Assembly: GCA_910585615.1 (NCBI GenBank)
Contig: CAJUFO010000097.1
Span: 1,190-12,981 of the forward strand
DNA length: 11,792 nucleotides
DNA from: an uncultured Acetatifactor sp.
GTDB taxonomy: Bacteria; Bacillota; Clostridia; Lachnospirales; Lachnospiraceae
Direction of reading: 5' to 3'
Shown here: positions 1 to 7,443 of the stretch, piece after piece
How positions within the stretch are numbered: position 1 is the stretch's first letter
Layout: each line of letters opens with the position of its first letter
Translations under genes and position numbers: made by a program
Notes under the pieces: generated by a model
Told to the model about the DNA's origin: nothing
What the model saw: only the letters and a program-made list of their open reading frames with translations
The model's database searches: none

Positions 1-21
1 GTAGGTGTTTTCCATGGGCAT
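1..21 (-). CDS. 5' end of a divergent gene (partial, runs off the left edge)
   Basis: On the minus strand an AAGGAGA ribosome binding site (39 down to 33) lies 11 nt before an ATG at 21-19, and the frame stays open to the window edge (M-P-M-E-N-T-Y). A second in-frame ATG lies at 15-13. A perfect TATAAT hexamer further upstream on the same strand (69 to 64) supports transcription leftwards. Only seven codons are visible, so the product cannot be named, and the open frame has no statistical weight by itself. The call rests on the good Shine-Dalgarno and the -10 box. Confidence 0.4.
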
Positions 22-63
22 GATTTTCGTTTTCTCCTTGTGTGGTGTATGCAATACAGAATA

Positions 64-69
64 ATTATA
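64..69 (-). promoter_or_regulatory. Candidate -10 box for the divergent leftward gene
   Basis: The minus strand reads TATAAT at 69-64, a perfect sigma-A -10 hexamer in an AT-rich stretch. It lies about 25 nt before the leftward Shine-Dalgarno. No convincing -35 hexamer is found at 16-18 nt spacing (the 17-nt position reads ACGTTA), so the promoter may be weak or activator-dependent, or the match may be chance in AT-rich DNA. Confidence 0.35.
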
Positions 70-99
70 TATGTCATACCGTTCGCTAACGTGGCTTCA

Positions 100-123
100 G
101 TGGTACTAGGGACATTCTACCAC
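100..123. repeat. Short inverted repeat between the divergent promoters
   Basis: GTGGTA at 100-105 and TACCAC at 118-123 are exact reverse complements separated by 12 nt. The pair lies between the leftward -10 box and the rightward promoter, where an operator would be expected. Six base pairs is short and could be chance; no regulator is identified. Confidence 0.25.
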
Positions 124-170
124 ATTTCGCCTTGCTTTTCCACAAAAGACATCATTTGGATGCCTCGGTA

Positions 171-199
171 TTGTATTTCCTGCACCTTTCCATTATACT
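171..199 (+). promoter_or_regulatory. Candidate sigma-A promoter for the SWIM-cas transcript
   Basis: TTGTAT at 171-176 (3 of 6 matches to TTGACA) and TATACT at 194-199 (5 of 6 matches to TATAAT) are separated by exactly 17 nt. Transcription would start near 206, giving a leader of roughly 24 nt before the ATG at 230, with the ribosome binding site in between. This is the best promoter-like element seen upstream of the co-directional gene block. Because downstream genes are tightly packed, it may also serve the cas genes, though an internal cas promoter cannot be excluded. Confidence 0.5.
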
Positions 200-229
200 G
201 TAGATAGAAAGAAAAAGGGGGAGCCTGAA

Positions 230-547
230 ATGGAGATATCAAAGAGCGACTGGAAGCTTTTTAGAGAAAAAATAGCCGATTGGCAGGAAAACTATATGGA
301 TCGCCTGAATAAGGAGTATATAGCTCTGCTGAGTTCGGATAAGGGCAATCCTTCCGACAGATTCTGGAAGCTGGAAGGGCGGATCAGGAGAGACAAAAAA
401 TCCCCGGGCGTCATGATTGAGAGGGAGAAATCAAGCGCGGTCTTCGATATTGCGGATCTCATCCGCCTTAAAGTCATCACAGTCGATGACCTGGCTGATT
501 TCAGCGACACATTAAAGGAAGCGGTAAAAATGATACTGGACAGGTAG
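230..547 (+). CDS. Hypothetical protein, 105 aa, first gene of the block
   Basis: The ATG at 230 is preceded by an AGGGGGAG ribosome binding site at 216-223 with 6-nt spacing, which fixes this start. The protein is soluble and charged, rich in Lys, Glu and Asp, with no signal peptide or membrane segment. The N-terminal third is rich in charged and aromatic residues and likely helical (Trp8, Phe11, Trp18, Tyr22). The C-terminal part alternates short hydrophobic runs (VFDIADLIRLKVI, then a VDDLADFSDTLKEAVK helix). I do not recognise a characterised domain. It looks like a small, conserved Firmicutes protein of unknown function. It is followed by an 86-nt spacer and then the SWIM gene on the same strand. 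A role together with the SWIM protein is only an inference from position. Confidence 0.75.
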   Translation: MEISKSDWKLFREKIADWQENYMDRLNKEYIALLSSDKGNPSDRFWKLEGRIRRDKKSPGVMIEREKSSAVFDIADLIRLKVITVDDLADFSDTLKEAVKMILDR

Positions 548-617
548 GCGCGCCTGCGCAGACCAGACAAAAGCCGGCAGGATGGTCTGCCAAAGAAATA
601 CCGGAAGATTCTGCCGG
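547..617 (+). promoter_or_regulatory. Structured spacer with overlapping inverted repeats before the SWIM gene
   Basis: This spacer contains three symmetric elements. GGCGCGCC at 547-554 is a perfect 8-bp palindrome. GCAGACCA at 558-565 pairs exactly with TGGTCTGC at 583-590 around a 17-nt loop. CCGGCAG at 574-580, inside that loop, is the reverse complement of CTGCCGG at 611-617. The two pairings interleave, so the RNA could form a pseudoknot-like fold or two alternative hairpins. No T-run follows either stem, so it is not a typical intrinsic terminator. It could control translation of the SWIM gene, whose ribosome binding site begins just after 617. Function is unproven. Confidence 0.35.
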
Positions 618-633
618 AAGAAGGGGCGAAGAG

Positions 634-2286
634 ATGAACTGGAAGAGACTGTTTGCGGCACGGATCCTGGAACGGGGATACGATTATTATTGTGATGACG
701 CAGTGGAAAACATGGAGATTGCCGCGGACAGCATAAGGGCAGATGTCATTGGGACAGAGGAGTATGAGGTGGAGATTACCCTCAGGAACGGGGAAGCCGT
801 GGATATGTACTGCTCCTGCCCTTATGCTGAGGACGGAAACCGTTGCAAGCATATGGCGGCAGTCTTATACCAATGGTCTGAGGAGGGACAGGAGGCGGAA
901 GATTCGGAAGGAGCCGAAGAGGACGACAGCCCCAAGACCATTTCCGTCGAGGAGCTTGTCCGGGAAGCGGATATTGACGTGGTAAGGTCGTACCTGGTAT
1001 CGCTTTTGAAAGAAGATGAAAAGCTGCTGCTCCGTTTTCGAGGCATGGTGAAGAAAGGGACGACAAAAGAGGACATAAAAAGATACATCCGCCAGATAGA
1101 CCGTATCACGGACAGATACCTGGGAAGAGACGGCTTTATCAGTTACTATGAGGCGGACGGCTTCTTGTCCGAGCTGGACGAAATATTGGATGCAGATGTG
1201 CGCCGTATGGTTGATGATGGAGACTATATGAGCGCCTTTGCGTTGATGAATCACATGTTTACTGTCTTAGGGGATGTGGCCATGGACGACTCCGATGGCG
1301 GCACCGGCACGCTGGCCGGGGAGATAGAGCAGTATTGGCGGGAGATCCTGTCCAAAGCCGACATGGATGTAAAGCAGCAGATGTTCCGCTGGTTCACGGA
1401 GCATCTGGACGGTTCCGTCATAGACTATCTGGAAGAATATATAGAGCAGGTTATCATGGAGGAATTCCAGGAAAAGGAATTCAGGGAGCCTAAGCTGCAG
1501 TTTATAAAAGATATGATAGAGAAGTCATCGCTCCAAAGCGACAGCTACCACACGGGAAAATGGGCCACCAGATATCTGGGAATGATTGAAAAGCAGAAAA
1601 ATTCCGGAATCCTGATAGAGGAATTCTGCAGAAAGCATTGGCGCAATTCGTCAGTGAGGCGGTATTACATAGAATTTTGCACAAAAAAGAAAGAATACGC
1701 ACACGCTCTGGAAGCCCTGGACGAGAGCATGGCTTTGGATAAAGAATACAGGGGCCTGGTAGCGGAGTACAGCAATCAGAAAAAAGAGATTTTTCTTTTA
1801 CAGGGGAACCAGGAGGCGTACAGAAAGCAATTATGGAAGCTGGTTCTGGAAGATGACCCGGGGAAGCTGCATATCTACAGGGAATTGAAGAAACAATATC
1901 CCCCCGGGGAATGGAAGGAAAAAAGGGAAGAGGTATTCGCGAATCTTCCGGGATATGTGCGCCCGGACGAGCTATATAAAGAAGAAAAGCTGTATGACAG
2001 ACTGCTTGAACTTGTCACGGGGAGTCCGGGGCTGAATATGCTGCAACAGTATGAAAATGTTCTGAAGAAGGACTATCCCGGGGAACTGCTGCAGAAATAC
2101 AAAGAGGAAGTCAATAAGATGGCGATGCGCACCGGCGACAGAAGCAAGTACCGGCAGCTTGTGGCGCTGCTTTGCAGAATGAAGAAGATAACGGGAGGTT
2201 CTAAAGTGGCAGAAGAAATCGCGGCAGAATGGAGGGGCAAGTACCGGAACAGGCGCGCGATGATGGATGAGCTGGGGAGGCTTTAG
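634..2286 (+). CDS. SWIM zinc-finger protein, 550 aa
   Basis: The N-terminal region carries a clear SWIM zinc-binding signature: Cys60-x-Cys62, eight residues, then Cys71-x-His73, followed by the usual hydrophobic helix (MAAVLYQW). SWIM domains (named for SWI2/SNF2 and MuDR) are thought to bind DNA or protein, and bacterial versions are often encoded beside SNF2-type helicases. An acidic stretch follows at about residues 83-98. The remaining 450 residues look almost wholly alpha-helical, possibly helical repeats, and end in the YRNRRAMMDEL-type tail seen in bacterial SWIM proteins. There is no signal peptide or membrane segment. The ATG at 634 has an upstream AAGGGGCGAAGAG ribosome binding site. 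No helicase of SNF2 type is in the window; the next gene is the Cas3 helicase, whose reading frame overlaps this one by 20 nt. A CRISPR accessory role is possible but is inference from linkage only. Confidence 0.85.
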   Translation: MNWKRLFAARILERGYDYYCDDAVENMEIAADSIRADVIGTEEYEVEITLRNGEAVDMYCSCPYAEDGNRCKHMAAVLYQWSEEGQEAEDSEGAEEDDSPKTISVEELVREADIDVVRSYLVSLLKEDEKLLLRFRGMVKKGTTKEDIKRYIRQIDRITDRYLGRDGFISYYEADGFLSELDEILDADVRRMVDDGDYMSAFALMNHMFTVLGDVAMDDSDGGTGTLAGEIEQYWREILSKADMDVKQQMFRWFTEHLDGSVIDYLEEYIEQVIMEEFQEKEFREPKLQFIKDMIEKSSLQSDSYHTGKWATRYLGMIEKQKNSGILIEEFCRKHWRNSSVRRYYIEFCTKKKEYAHALEALDESMALDKEYRGLVAEYSNQKKEIFLLQGNQEAYRKQLWKLVLEDDPGKLHIYRELKKQYPPGEWKEKREEVFANLPGYVRPDELYKEEKLYDRLLELVTGSPGLNMLQQYENVLKKDYPGELLQKYKEEVNKMAMRTGDRSKYRQLVALLCRMKKITGGSKVAEEIAAEWRGKYRNRRAMMDELGRL

Positions 2287-5257
2287 AGATTCTAAAGAGA
2301 CTATACGAATGTGGAAAGAATATAAAGCTTTAATGGCCAAGACAGAAAAAGACACAGGCGGGACATGGCTTCCGCTGTGGATGCACCTTAGAGATGCCGC
2401 GGGCATTATGAGAAAACTGGCTGCGAAATGGGTTCCGGAAGCGGTGTACGAGGCAACGGGTCTGGCGCGAGGCCAGTTCCTGAAAATTGCCGTATTTCTG
2501 GGGGCAATACATGATATCGGGAAAGCCACATCCTATTTCCAAAGCATAATCACCAAATCCTGCCCGGAAAAGCGGGAGGAAATCCAGAGCGCCGGATTCG
2601 TGGTGAACCATGAATACAGGGCAGCGGGAAAGACGCCCCATGCGCATGCGGGGCAGTGGATTCTGCTGAGCGAAAAGTGTGGATTCGGAGTCCATGAGAG
2701 TCTGGCGCTGGTGGCAGGTGCGCACCACGGAAAGCCTGTCAGCGCGGAAGCATATCTGGAAGAGACAGATCTTCTCCAGTTGTATCCGATAAACTTCTAT
2801 GGCACAGAGAAAGAATCCAGAGCCACCAGGCTGTGGGAGGATTCCTGGCAGGACATTCTGGAGCAGGCAATGGAACTGGCAGGATTTTCTTCAGTCCATG
2901 AACTTCCCGAATTGTCCATGGAAGCCCAGGTATTGTTTTCCGGCCTGCTGATTGCAGCAGACTGGCTGGCAAGCAATCCGGCCTATTTTCCGCTATTGCC
3001 CCTGGAGGACTGGGGTGAGGAGAACCTGTACCCCAAGAGAATCAATGACGGCTGGGAACGGGCAGCGCTCCCGGAGGGGTGGCGCTCGGAAGTCCACAGG
3101 ATGGATGAAGGATTGTTTCAGGAGAGGTTCGGCTTCCTTCCTAATGATGTCCAGAAGTGCATGCTGGAAGTGGTGAACCGCTGTGAAGCCCCCGGGATAT
3201 TTATCCTGGAAGCCCAGATGGGAATCGGAAAGACGGAAGCGGCCTTGGGTGCTGCAGAAATGCTGGCCTGTAGAAAGAAAGACGGCGGGATTTTTTTCGG
3301 ACTGCCAACCCAAGCTACCAGCAATGGTCTGTTCGGAAGATTGTATGAGTGGGGAGCCAAGGTGTCTGAGGGAACCGCCAGCGCCATCCGGCTTGCCCAT
3401 AGTTCGGCAGAATTTCAGGAAGACTATCACCGATTGATGCTGAAAGGGAAGTCTTTTGTGGAAGAGGATGGGCAGGAGGGGTTGAACGTACATCCATGGT
3501 TCCAGGGGAATAAAAGGGCACTGCTGGCGGATTTTGTCATAGGTACAGTGGATCAGTTCCTGATGGCATCTCTGAAACGGAAACATTTTATGCTGCGGCA
3601 TGTGGGGCTGGCCGGAAAAGTGGTGGTCATCGATGAATGCCATGCCTATGACGCTTATATGAACGAGTATCTGGATCGTTCCCTGCAGTGGATGGCGGCC
3701 TATGGCGTGCCTGTCATCTTACTGTCCGCCACTCTTCCGGGCAGCCGGCGCAGGAAATTGGCCGAGACATATGCGAAGGCTTATGCAAGATATCGGTTAG
3801 GGAAGAGAAAGCCCCATATAGAGTGCCCACATGACCGTTGGGAAGCGGATATGGGTTATCCGCTTTTGACGTGGACAGACGGAGAAAGGGTTGGACAGGT
3901 AAAAATCCAACAGGAAGTGCCGGTTAAGAGGGTAAAGCTGCGGTATGCAGACTCCATAGGAGAGACCATGGATTTGCTGAACGAGCGTCTGGAGGAGGGC
4001 GGCTGTGCGTGCATCGTTGCAAATACGGTGAGGGCGGCTCAGGAAATCTACAGTGAATGCATCGGCAGGATTAAAGACGCAGAGGTCATGTTGTACCATG
4101 CACAGTTCATCATGCCGGATCGTTACAGGAAAGAGCGGGCGCTGCTGAAAAGGATGGGGAAAACATCTAAAGACAAGGACAGAAACCGACTGATTCTCAT
4201 AGGAACTCAGGTTCTGGAACAGTCTTTGGACTATGATGCGGATATCATGGTCACCCAGCTTTGCCCTATAGACCTGCTGTTCCAGAGGATTGGGCGGCTG
4301 CACAGACATAAGAGGGATGGAAGAACAGAAGGGTGTTCCAGACCAGCGCGGCTGCGTGAGCCGGAATGCATCATTCTGCGGGACGGGGAGGAAGACTATG
4401 ATGCCGGCAGCAGGGCGGTATATGGGGATTATTTGCTGATGAGGACTAAACAGGTTCTTGCCGGGATAGAAGGCAGGGAAACAGAAGAGGGGCAAAAAAC
4501 GGAGATTAAAATTCCGGAAGACATTCCTGTATTTATTCAAATGGCGTATAATGAAAACGAGAATCTCTGTCTGGTCGGAGAGAAATATCAGAAGGCCATG
4601 GAGGATTACAGAAGTGACATAAAATCCAGAAAGGAAAGAGCCAAGGGCTATTTATTGGCAGAGCCATCCAAAAAGGGCATATACGGTATCCTCGATGATT
4701 CTGAAAATTCCGGAGAAAGGGCGGCAGAGGCAGCTGTCCGGGACGGAGAGGGGTCGATAGAAGTGCTGCTCCTGAAGAAAGGTGGCAACAGAGACATCCG
4801 GTACATGGATGATGACGGAAATTGGGATTCCTGTCTCTTGGCAAGTCGGGTGCCGGACAGTGAGCAGGGGCGGAAAGTAGCCATGCAGCGATTGCGGCTG
4901 CCGCAAGTCTTCTCTTCCCGATGGAACAAAAAAGAGACCATAGCGGAGCTGGAGGACAGAAACCTCCATCAACTGCCGGAATGGCAGCTGTCTCCGTGGA
5001 TACGGGGAGAGCTGATTCTATTATTGAATCAGGACAATCGTACAGAGCTGAACGGATATGAGATATCCTATAGTTTTGAGAAAGGTCTGGAATACATACA
5101 TGCGGCCGAAACAATTGCCGATGGAAAGGGGGAATACAATGCAGGAGAAAAGGGAGAAGGAGTTCAATCTGCTGGAAAGTCCTTGGGTCAAGGTAGTCAC
5201 GCCGTCTTTGGAACAGAAAGAGGTCTCTCTGACAGAGGCGATTGTCCATGCCCATGA
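2267..5257 (+). CDS. cas3: CRISPR-associated nuclease/helicase Cas3 (type I-E)
   Basis: Cas3 is recruited by target-bound Cascade, then unwinds and degrades the non-target DNA strand. Numbering from 2267, the HD nuclease domain comes first: His40 (HLRDAA), His82-Asp83 (AIHDIGKA), His125/His127, and His153-His154 (AGAHHGKP). The superfamily 2 helicase follows: Walker A QMGIGKTEAA with Lys322, DECH at 456-459, SAT at 487-489, and motif VI QRIGRLHRH near 673-681. A C-terminal Cas3 domain completes it. All key residues are present. The start is uncertain: ATG 2267 overlaps the SWIM gene by 20 nt and ATG 2309 begins MWKEYKALMAKT; neither has a good ribosome binding site. The GGGGAGG at 2274-2280 suggests coupling to the upstream gene. 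The C-terminus is odd: the last 39 codons overlap cas8e in another frame and look low in conserved character (rich in Gly and Ser). Confidence 0.96.
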   Translation: MSWGGFRDSKETIRMWKEYKALMAKTEKDTGGTWLPLWMHLRDAAGIMRKLAAKWVPEAVYEATGLARGQFLKIAVFLGAIHDIGKATSYFQSIITKSCPEKREEIQSAGFVVNHEYRAAGKTPHAHAGQWILLSEKCGFGVHESLALVAGAHHGKPVSAEAYLEETDLLQLYPINFYGTEKESRATRLWEDSWQDILEQAMELAGFSSVHELPELSMEAQVLFSGLLIAADWLASNPAYFPLLPLEDWGEENLYPKRINDGWERAALPEGWRSEVHRMDEGLFQERFGFLPNDVQKCMLEVVNRCEAPGIFILEAQMGIGKTEAALGAAEMLACRKKDGGIFFGLPTQATSNGLFGRLYEWGAKVSEGTASAIRLAHSSAEFQEDYHRLMLKGKSFVEEDGQEGLNVHPWFQGNKRALLADFVIGTVDQFLMASLKRKHFMLRHVGLAGKVVVIDECHAYDAYMNEYLDRSLQWMAAYGVPVILLSATLPGSRRRKLAETYAKAYARYRLGKRKPHIECPHDRWEADMGYPLLTWTDGERVGQVKIQQEVPVKRVKLRYADSIGETMDLLNERLEEGGCACIVANTVRAAQEIYSECIGRIKDAEVMLYHAQFIMPDRYRKERALLKRMGKTSKDKDRNRLILIGTQVLEQSLDYDADIMVTQLCPIDLLFQRIGRLHRHKRDGRTEGCSRPARLREPECIILRDGEEDYDAGSRAVYGDYLLMRTKQVLAGIEGRETEEGQKTEIKIPEDIPVFIQMAYNENENLCLVGEKYQKAMEDYRSDIKSRKERAKGYLLAEPSKKGIYGILDDSENSGERAAEAAVRDGEGSIEVLLLKKGGNRDIRYMDDDGNWDSCLLASRVPDSEQGRKVAMQRLRLPQVFSSRWNKKETIAELEDRNLHQLPEWQLSPWIRGELILLLNQDNRTELNGYEISYSFEKGLEYIHAAETIADGKGEYNAGEKGEGVQSAGKSLGQGSHAVFGTERGLSDRGDCPCP

Positions 5258-6854
5258 ATATGGGAACCTGTCAGGAGAAATGGCGACACAGGACGCAGCT
5301 GTCTTAAGAGTCCTTCTAGCGGTGGTTCTAACGGTCTTTTACCGATATGATGGGGACGGGAACGAAGAGGAATTGTCGGAGGCAAACGATTCCACGGCGG
5401 AGGATGTCTTTGAAAGGTGGGAAGATTATTGGGTCAGAGGGAAATTTCCGGAACAGGCGGTAAGGGAGTATCTGGGAGCTTACAGTGAGCGATTCTGGCT
5501 TTTTCATCCAAGGACTCCGTTCTGGCAGGTGAGTGACCTGCAGTATGGGACGGACTATGATGTGAAATGCCTGCTCGGAAACGCTAAGGAGAGCATGAAC
5601 AAGGCTACCCGTCCCCATTTCAGCATGACCAGCGGAGAAGGGATAACCAGGCTGGGCTATGGGGAAGCGGCGCGCTGGCTCATCCATTTGAATGCTTATG
5701 CTATAAATGTGAAAAGCGATAAAAATGCGCCGGGAACCAATGCCCCGGTGGGAACCGGACGTCTGGGGCGCCTGGGGCTGGTGTTGGTGAACGGACAGAA
5801 CCTCTTCCAGATTCTGATGCTGAATCTCTGCGCCCTGAGGAATGACGGCAGTCTCTGGGAGAAGCCAAAGCCCATCTGGGAACAGGAGCAGCGCGAGGAC
5901 CAGGGACATGAAACAGGCATGCCTGACAATCTGCCGGAGAGATATACCATCCAGTCCAGGCGCATCAGGCTGATGAGGGATGCGGATGGCTATATTACTA
6001 AATTCCGTGCTATGGGCGGAGACTTTTTCCCGATGGAAAAGGATTACGGAGAACCGATGACCCTGTGGAAGGAGCAGGGGATAGATAAGAAGACAGGGGA
6101 AGAGGAGCCTTTGCTTCCCCAAAAGCACAATCCCGCTGTCCATGTGTGGAGAGAGTTCCCGGCGCTTCTGTGTAAAGAGGGAGATAAGGGCAAAAGGAGT
6201 ACGCCAGGAGTTGTACAGTGGATTCAGCTTCTCAGGGATTATAACAGAAAGATGATGAAGTCGATTCCTTCAATTACATTCAGGATGGTTGGAATGGAAT
6301 ATGGGGATGGGATGAGCTATACATACGGGGATTGCATGGATGATGCCCTGACCATGTCGGCGGAGCTGCTGGACGATTTGGGCAGAGAATGGGTGAAGCT
6401 GATTACGGAACAGATTCGCAAATGCCATGCCGTGTCGGCAGAAGCCATTGCCCATTTCTCAAAAAAGATGGAACTGTTATATGGAAGCGTTCCTTCAAAG
6501 AACAGCCTGAAAGATATTTTGGTTGGCAGATACTTTTTTTCGATAGACAGTGCATTCAGGGAATGGCTGATGGGCATAGAGCCCCGGCAGAAAGAACGGG
6601 AGGAGAAGCTTTCGGAATGGGAAAGTATATCCTACCGCCAGGCCAGGAAGACTGTGGAGGATTACGTAGCGGATTTAGGGCCGAACCTCTATATACATCG
6701 AGAAGCGGAAACAGGGAAAGGGAAGAAACAGCTGTTGAGTGTTCCTAAAATCATGAACGATTTTCTGGGGGAACTGAGCAGAATTTATAGAAAAGCGGAT
6801 GGCGACATAGGAGAAGGAAGGACAGAGAATGAGCAGAAAAGAGGAAATCCGTAG
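5139..6854 (+). CDS. cas8e: Cascade large subunit Cas8e (Cse1/CasA)
   Basis: This is the large subunit of type I-E Cascade, which recognises the PAM, helps open the target DNA and recruits Cas3. The frame is open from ATG 5058, but I chose ATG 5139. It follows an AAAGGGGG ribosome binding site (5125-5132) and puts FNLLESPWVKV, the family's typical N-terminus, within the first 20 residues. The product is 571 aa, within the usual range of roughly 500-570. Recognisable Cse1 blocks are FHPRTPFWQVSDL (from residue 122), EAARWLIHLNAYA, the Gly-rich GTNAPVGTGRLGRLGLV, QSRRIRLMRD and VQWIQLLRDYN. The C-terminal part should be the four-helix bundle that contacts Cas11. It overlaps cas3 upstream by 119 nt and cas11 downstream by 26 nt. 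The PAM-sensing residues cannot be assigned without alignment. Confidence 0.94.
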   Translation: MQEKREKEFNLLESPWVKVVTPSLEQKEVSLTEAIVHAHEYGNLSGEMATQDAAVLRVLLAVVLTVFYRYDGDGNEEELSEANDSTAEDVFERWEDYWVRGKFPEQAVREYLGAYSERFWLFHPRTPFWQVSDLQYGTDYDVKCLLGNAKESMNKATRPHFSMTSGEGITRLGYGEAARWLIHLNAYAINVKSDKNAPGTNAPVGTGRLGRLGLVLVNGQNLFQILMLNLCALRNDGSLWEKPKPIWEQEQREDQGHETGMPDNLPERYTIQSRRIRLMRDADGYITKFRAMGGDFFPMEKDYGEPMTLWKEQGIDKKTGEEEPLLPQKHNPAVHVWREFPALLCKEGDKGKRSTPGVVQWIQLLRDYNRKMMKSIPSITFRMVGMEYGDGMSYTYGDCMDDALTMSAELLDDLGREWVKLITEQIRKCHAVSAEAIAHFSKKMELLYGSVPSKNSLKDILVGRYFFSIDSAFREWLMGIEPRQKEREEKLSEWESISYRQARKTVEDYVADLGPNLYIHREAETGKGKKQLLSVPKIMNDFLGELSRIYRKADGDIGEGRTENEQKRGNP

Positions 6855-7443
6855 TTTTGTGGGTAAGAAAATCCGTTCGATGCAGACAGGAGCGGCAACT
6901 GCCGGCACAAAGGCGGCATTGGCGGACTTAAGGCGGGGAGTAGGGCGGGAGCCGGGTGAAATGCCCCAGCTTTTCGGAACCATCCTCTATGAGATGCCGG
7001 AGGGATTTTTAAGCAGGGACGGAACCGCAACCAAAGAGGAGTGGGTATGCTATATAGCCCTTACTTTGTATGCCTTGCACCAACAGGGACACGAGGAGGG
7101 GAGACAGGCGATGCATACGGCAGATAAAGTAAGCATAGGGAAAGCCATGTACCAGCTTGTCCTGGCTTACGAGGGCGATTCAAATGCCGAACAGAGAGTC
7201 CTGCAGAGACTGAAGACGCTTATCACAGCAGTGGATATGAAAGAATTGTCCCACCATTTACGGGGGACCGTACAGTTGCTGAAGAGCAAGGATATCCCTC
7301 TGAATTATGAAATCCTGGCAGAAGATTTATATGAACTGCAATTTCCGGAGGGAAAGAATCGGGTAAGCCTTAGATGGGGACAGGATTTCTACGGAGGAAG
7401 GAACATAACAGAGAAGCAACACGAAAAGGAGGGTGCATTATGA
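6829..7443 (+). CDS. cse2: Cascade small subunit Cas11e (Cse2/CasB)
   Basis: This is the small Cascade subunit, present as a dimer along the belly of the complex, where it stabilises the crRNA-target hybrid and displaced strand. The 204-aa protein is mainly alpha-helical and basic at its N-terminus, with several Arg and Lys residues suited to nucleic acid contact. An ALADLRRGVG block near residue 30 is typical of Cse2, as is ALYALHQQGH, which follows the family's hydrophobic helix pattern. The ATG at 6829 has an AAGGAAGG ribosome binding site at 6814-6821, so it can be translated strongly, as expected for a subunit with more than one copy. It overlaps cas8e by 26 nt and cas7e by the four bases ATGA, indicating translational coupling. 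The position between cas8e and cas7e supports the call. Confidence 0.92.
   Translation: MSRKEEIRSFVGKKIRSMQTGAATAGTKAALADLRRGVGREPGEMPQLFGTILYEMPEGFLSRDGTATKEEWVCYIALTLYALHQQGHEEGRQAMHTADKVSIGKAMYQLVLAYEGDSNAEQRVLQRLKTLITAVDMKELSHHLRGTVQLLKSKDIPLNYEILAEDLYELQFPEGKNRVSLRWGQDFYGGRNITEKQHEKEGAL

Noticed and set aside
1..229. CRISPR array or repeat unit at the left edge
   Set aside because: No direct repeats at regular spacing and no I-E-type GC-rich hairpin are visible here.
5058..5138. Upstream extension of cas8e to ATG 5058
   Set aside because: The added 27 residues lie inside cas3, lack family similarity, and the later ATG at 5139 has a strong ribosome binding site.
3797..6143. Long minus-strand open frames opposite cas3 and cas8e (240-271 codons)
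   Set aside because: They lie wholly or almost wholly opposite well-supported genes, have no recognisable motifs, and are rich in Pro, Ser, Leu and His, as expected for antisense shadows.
7374..7439. Upstream extension of cas7e to ATG 7374
   Set aside because: It lies inside cas11 and precedes the conserved Cas7e N-terminus; ATG 7440 has a better ribosome binding site and an ATGA overlap.
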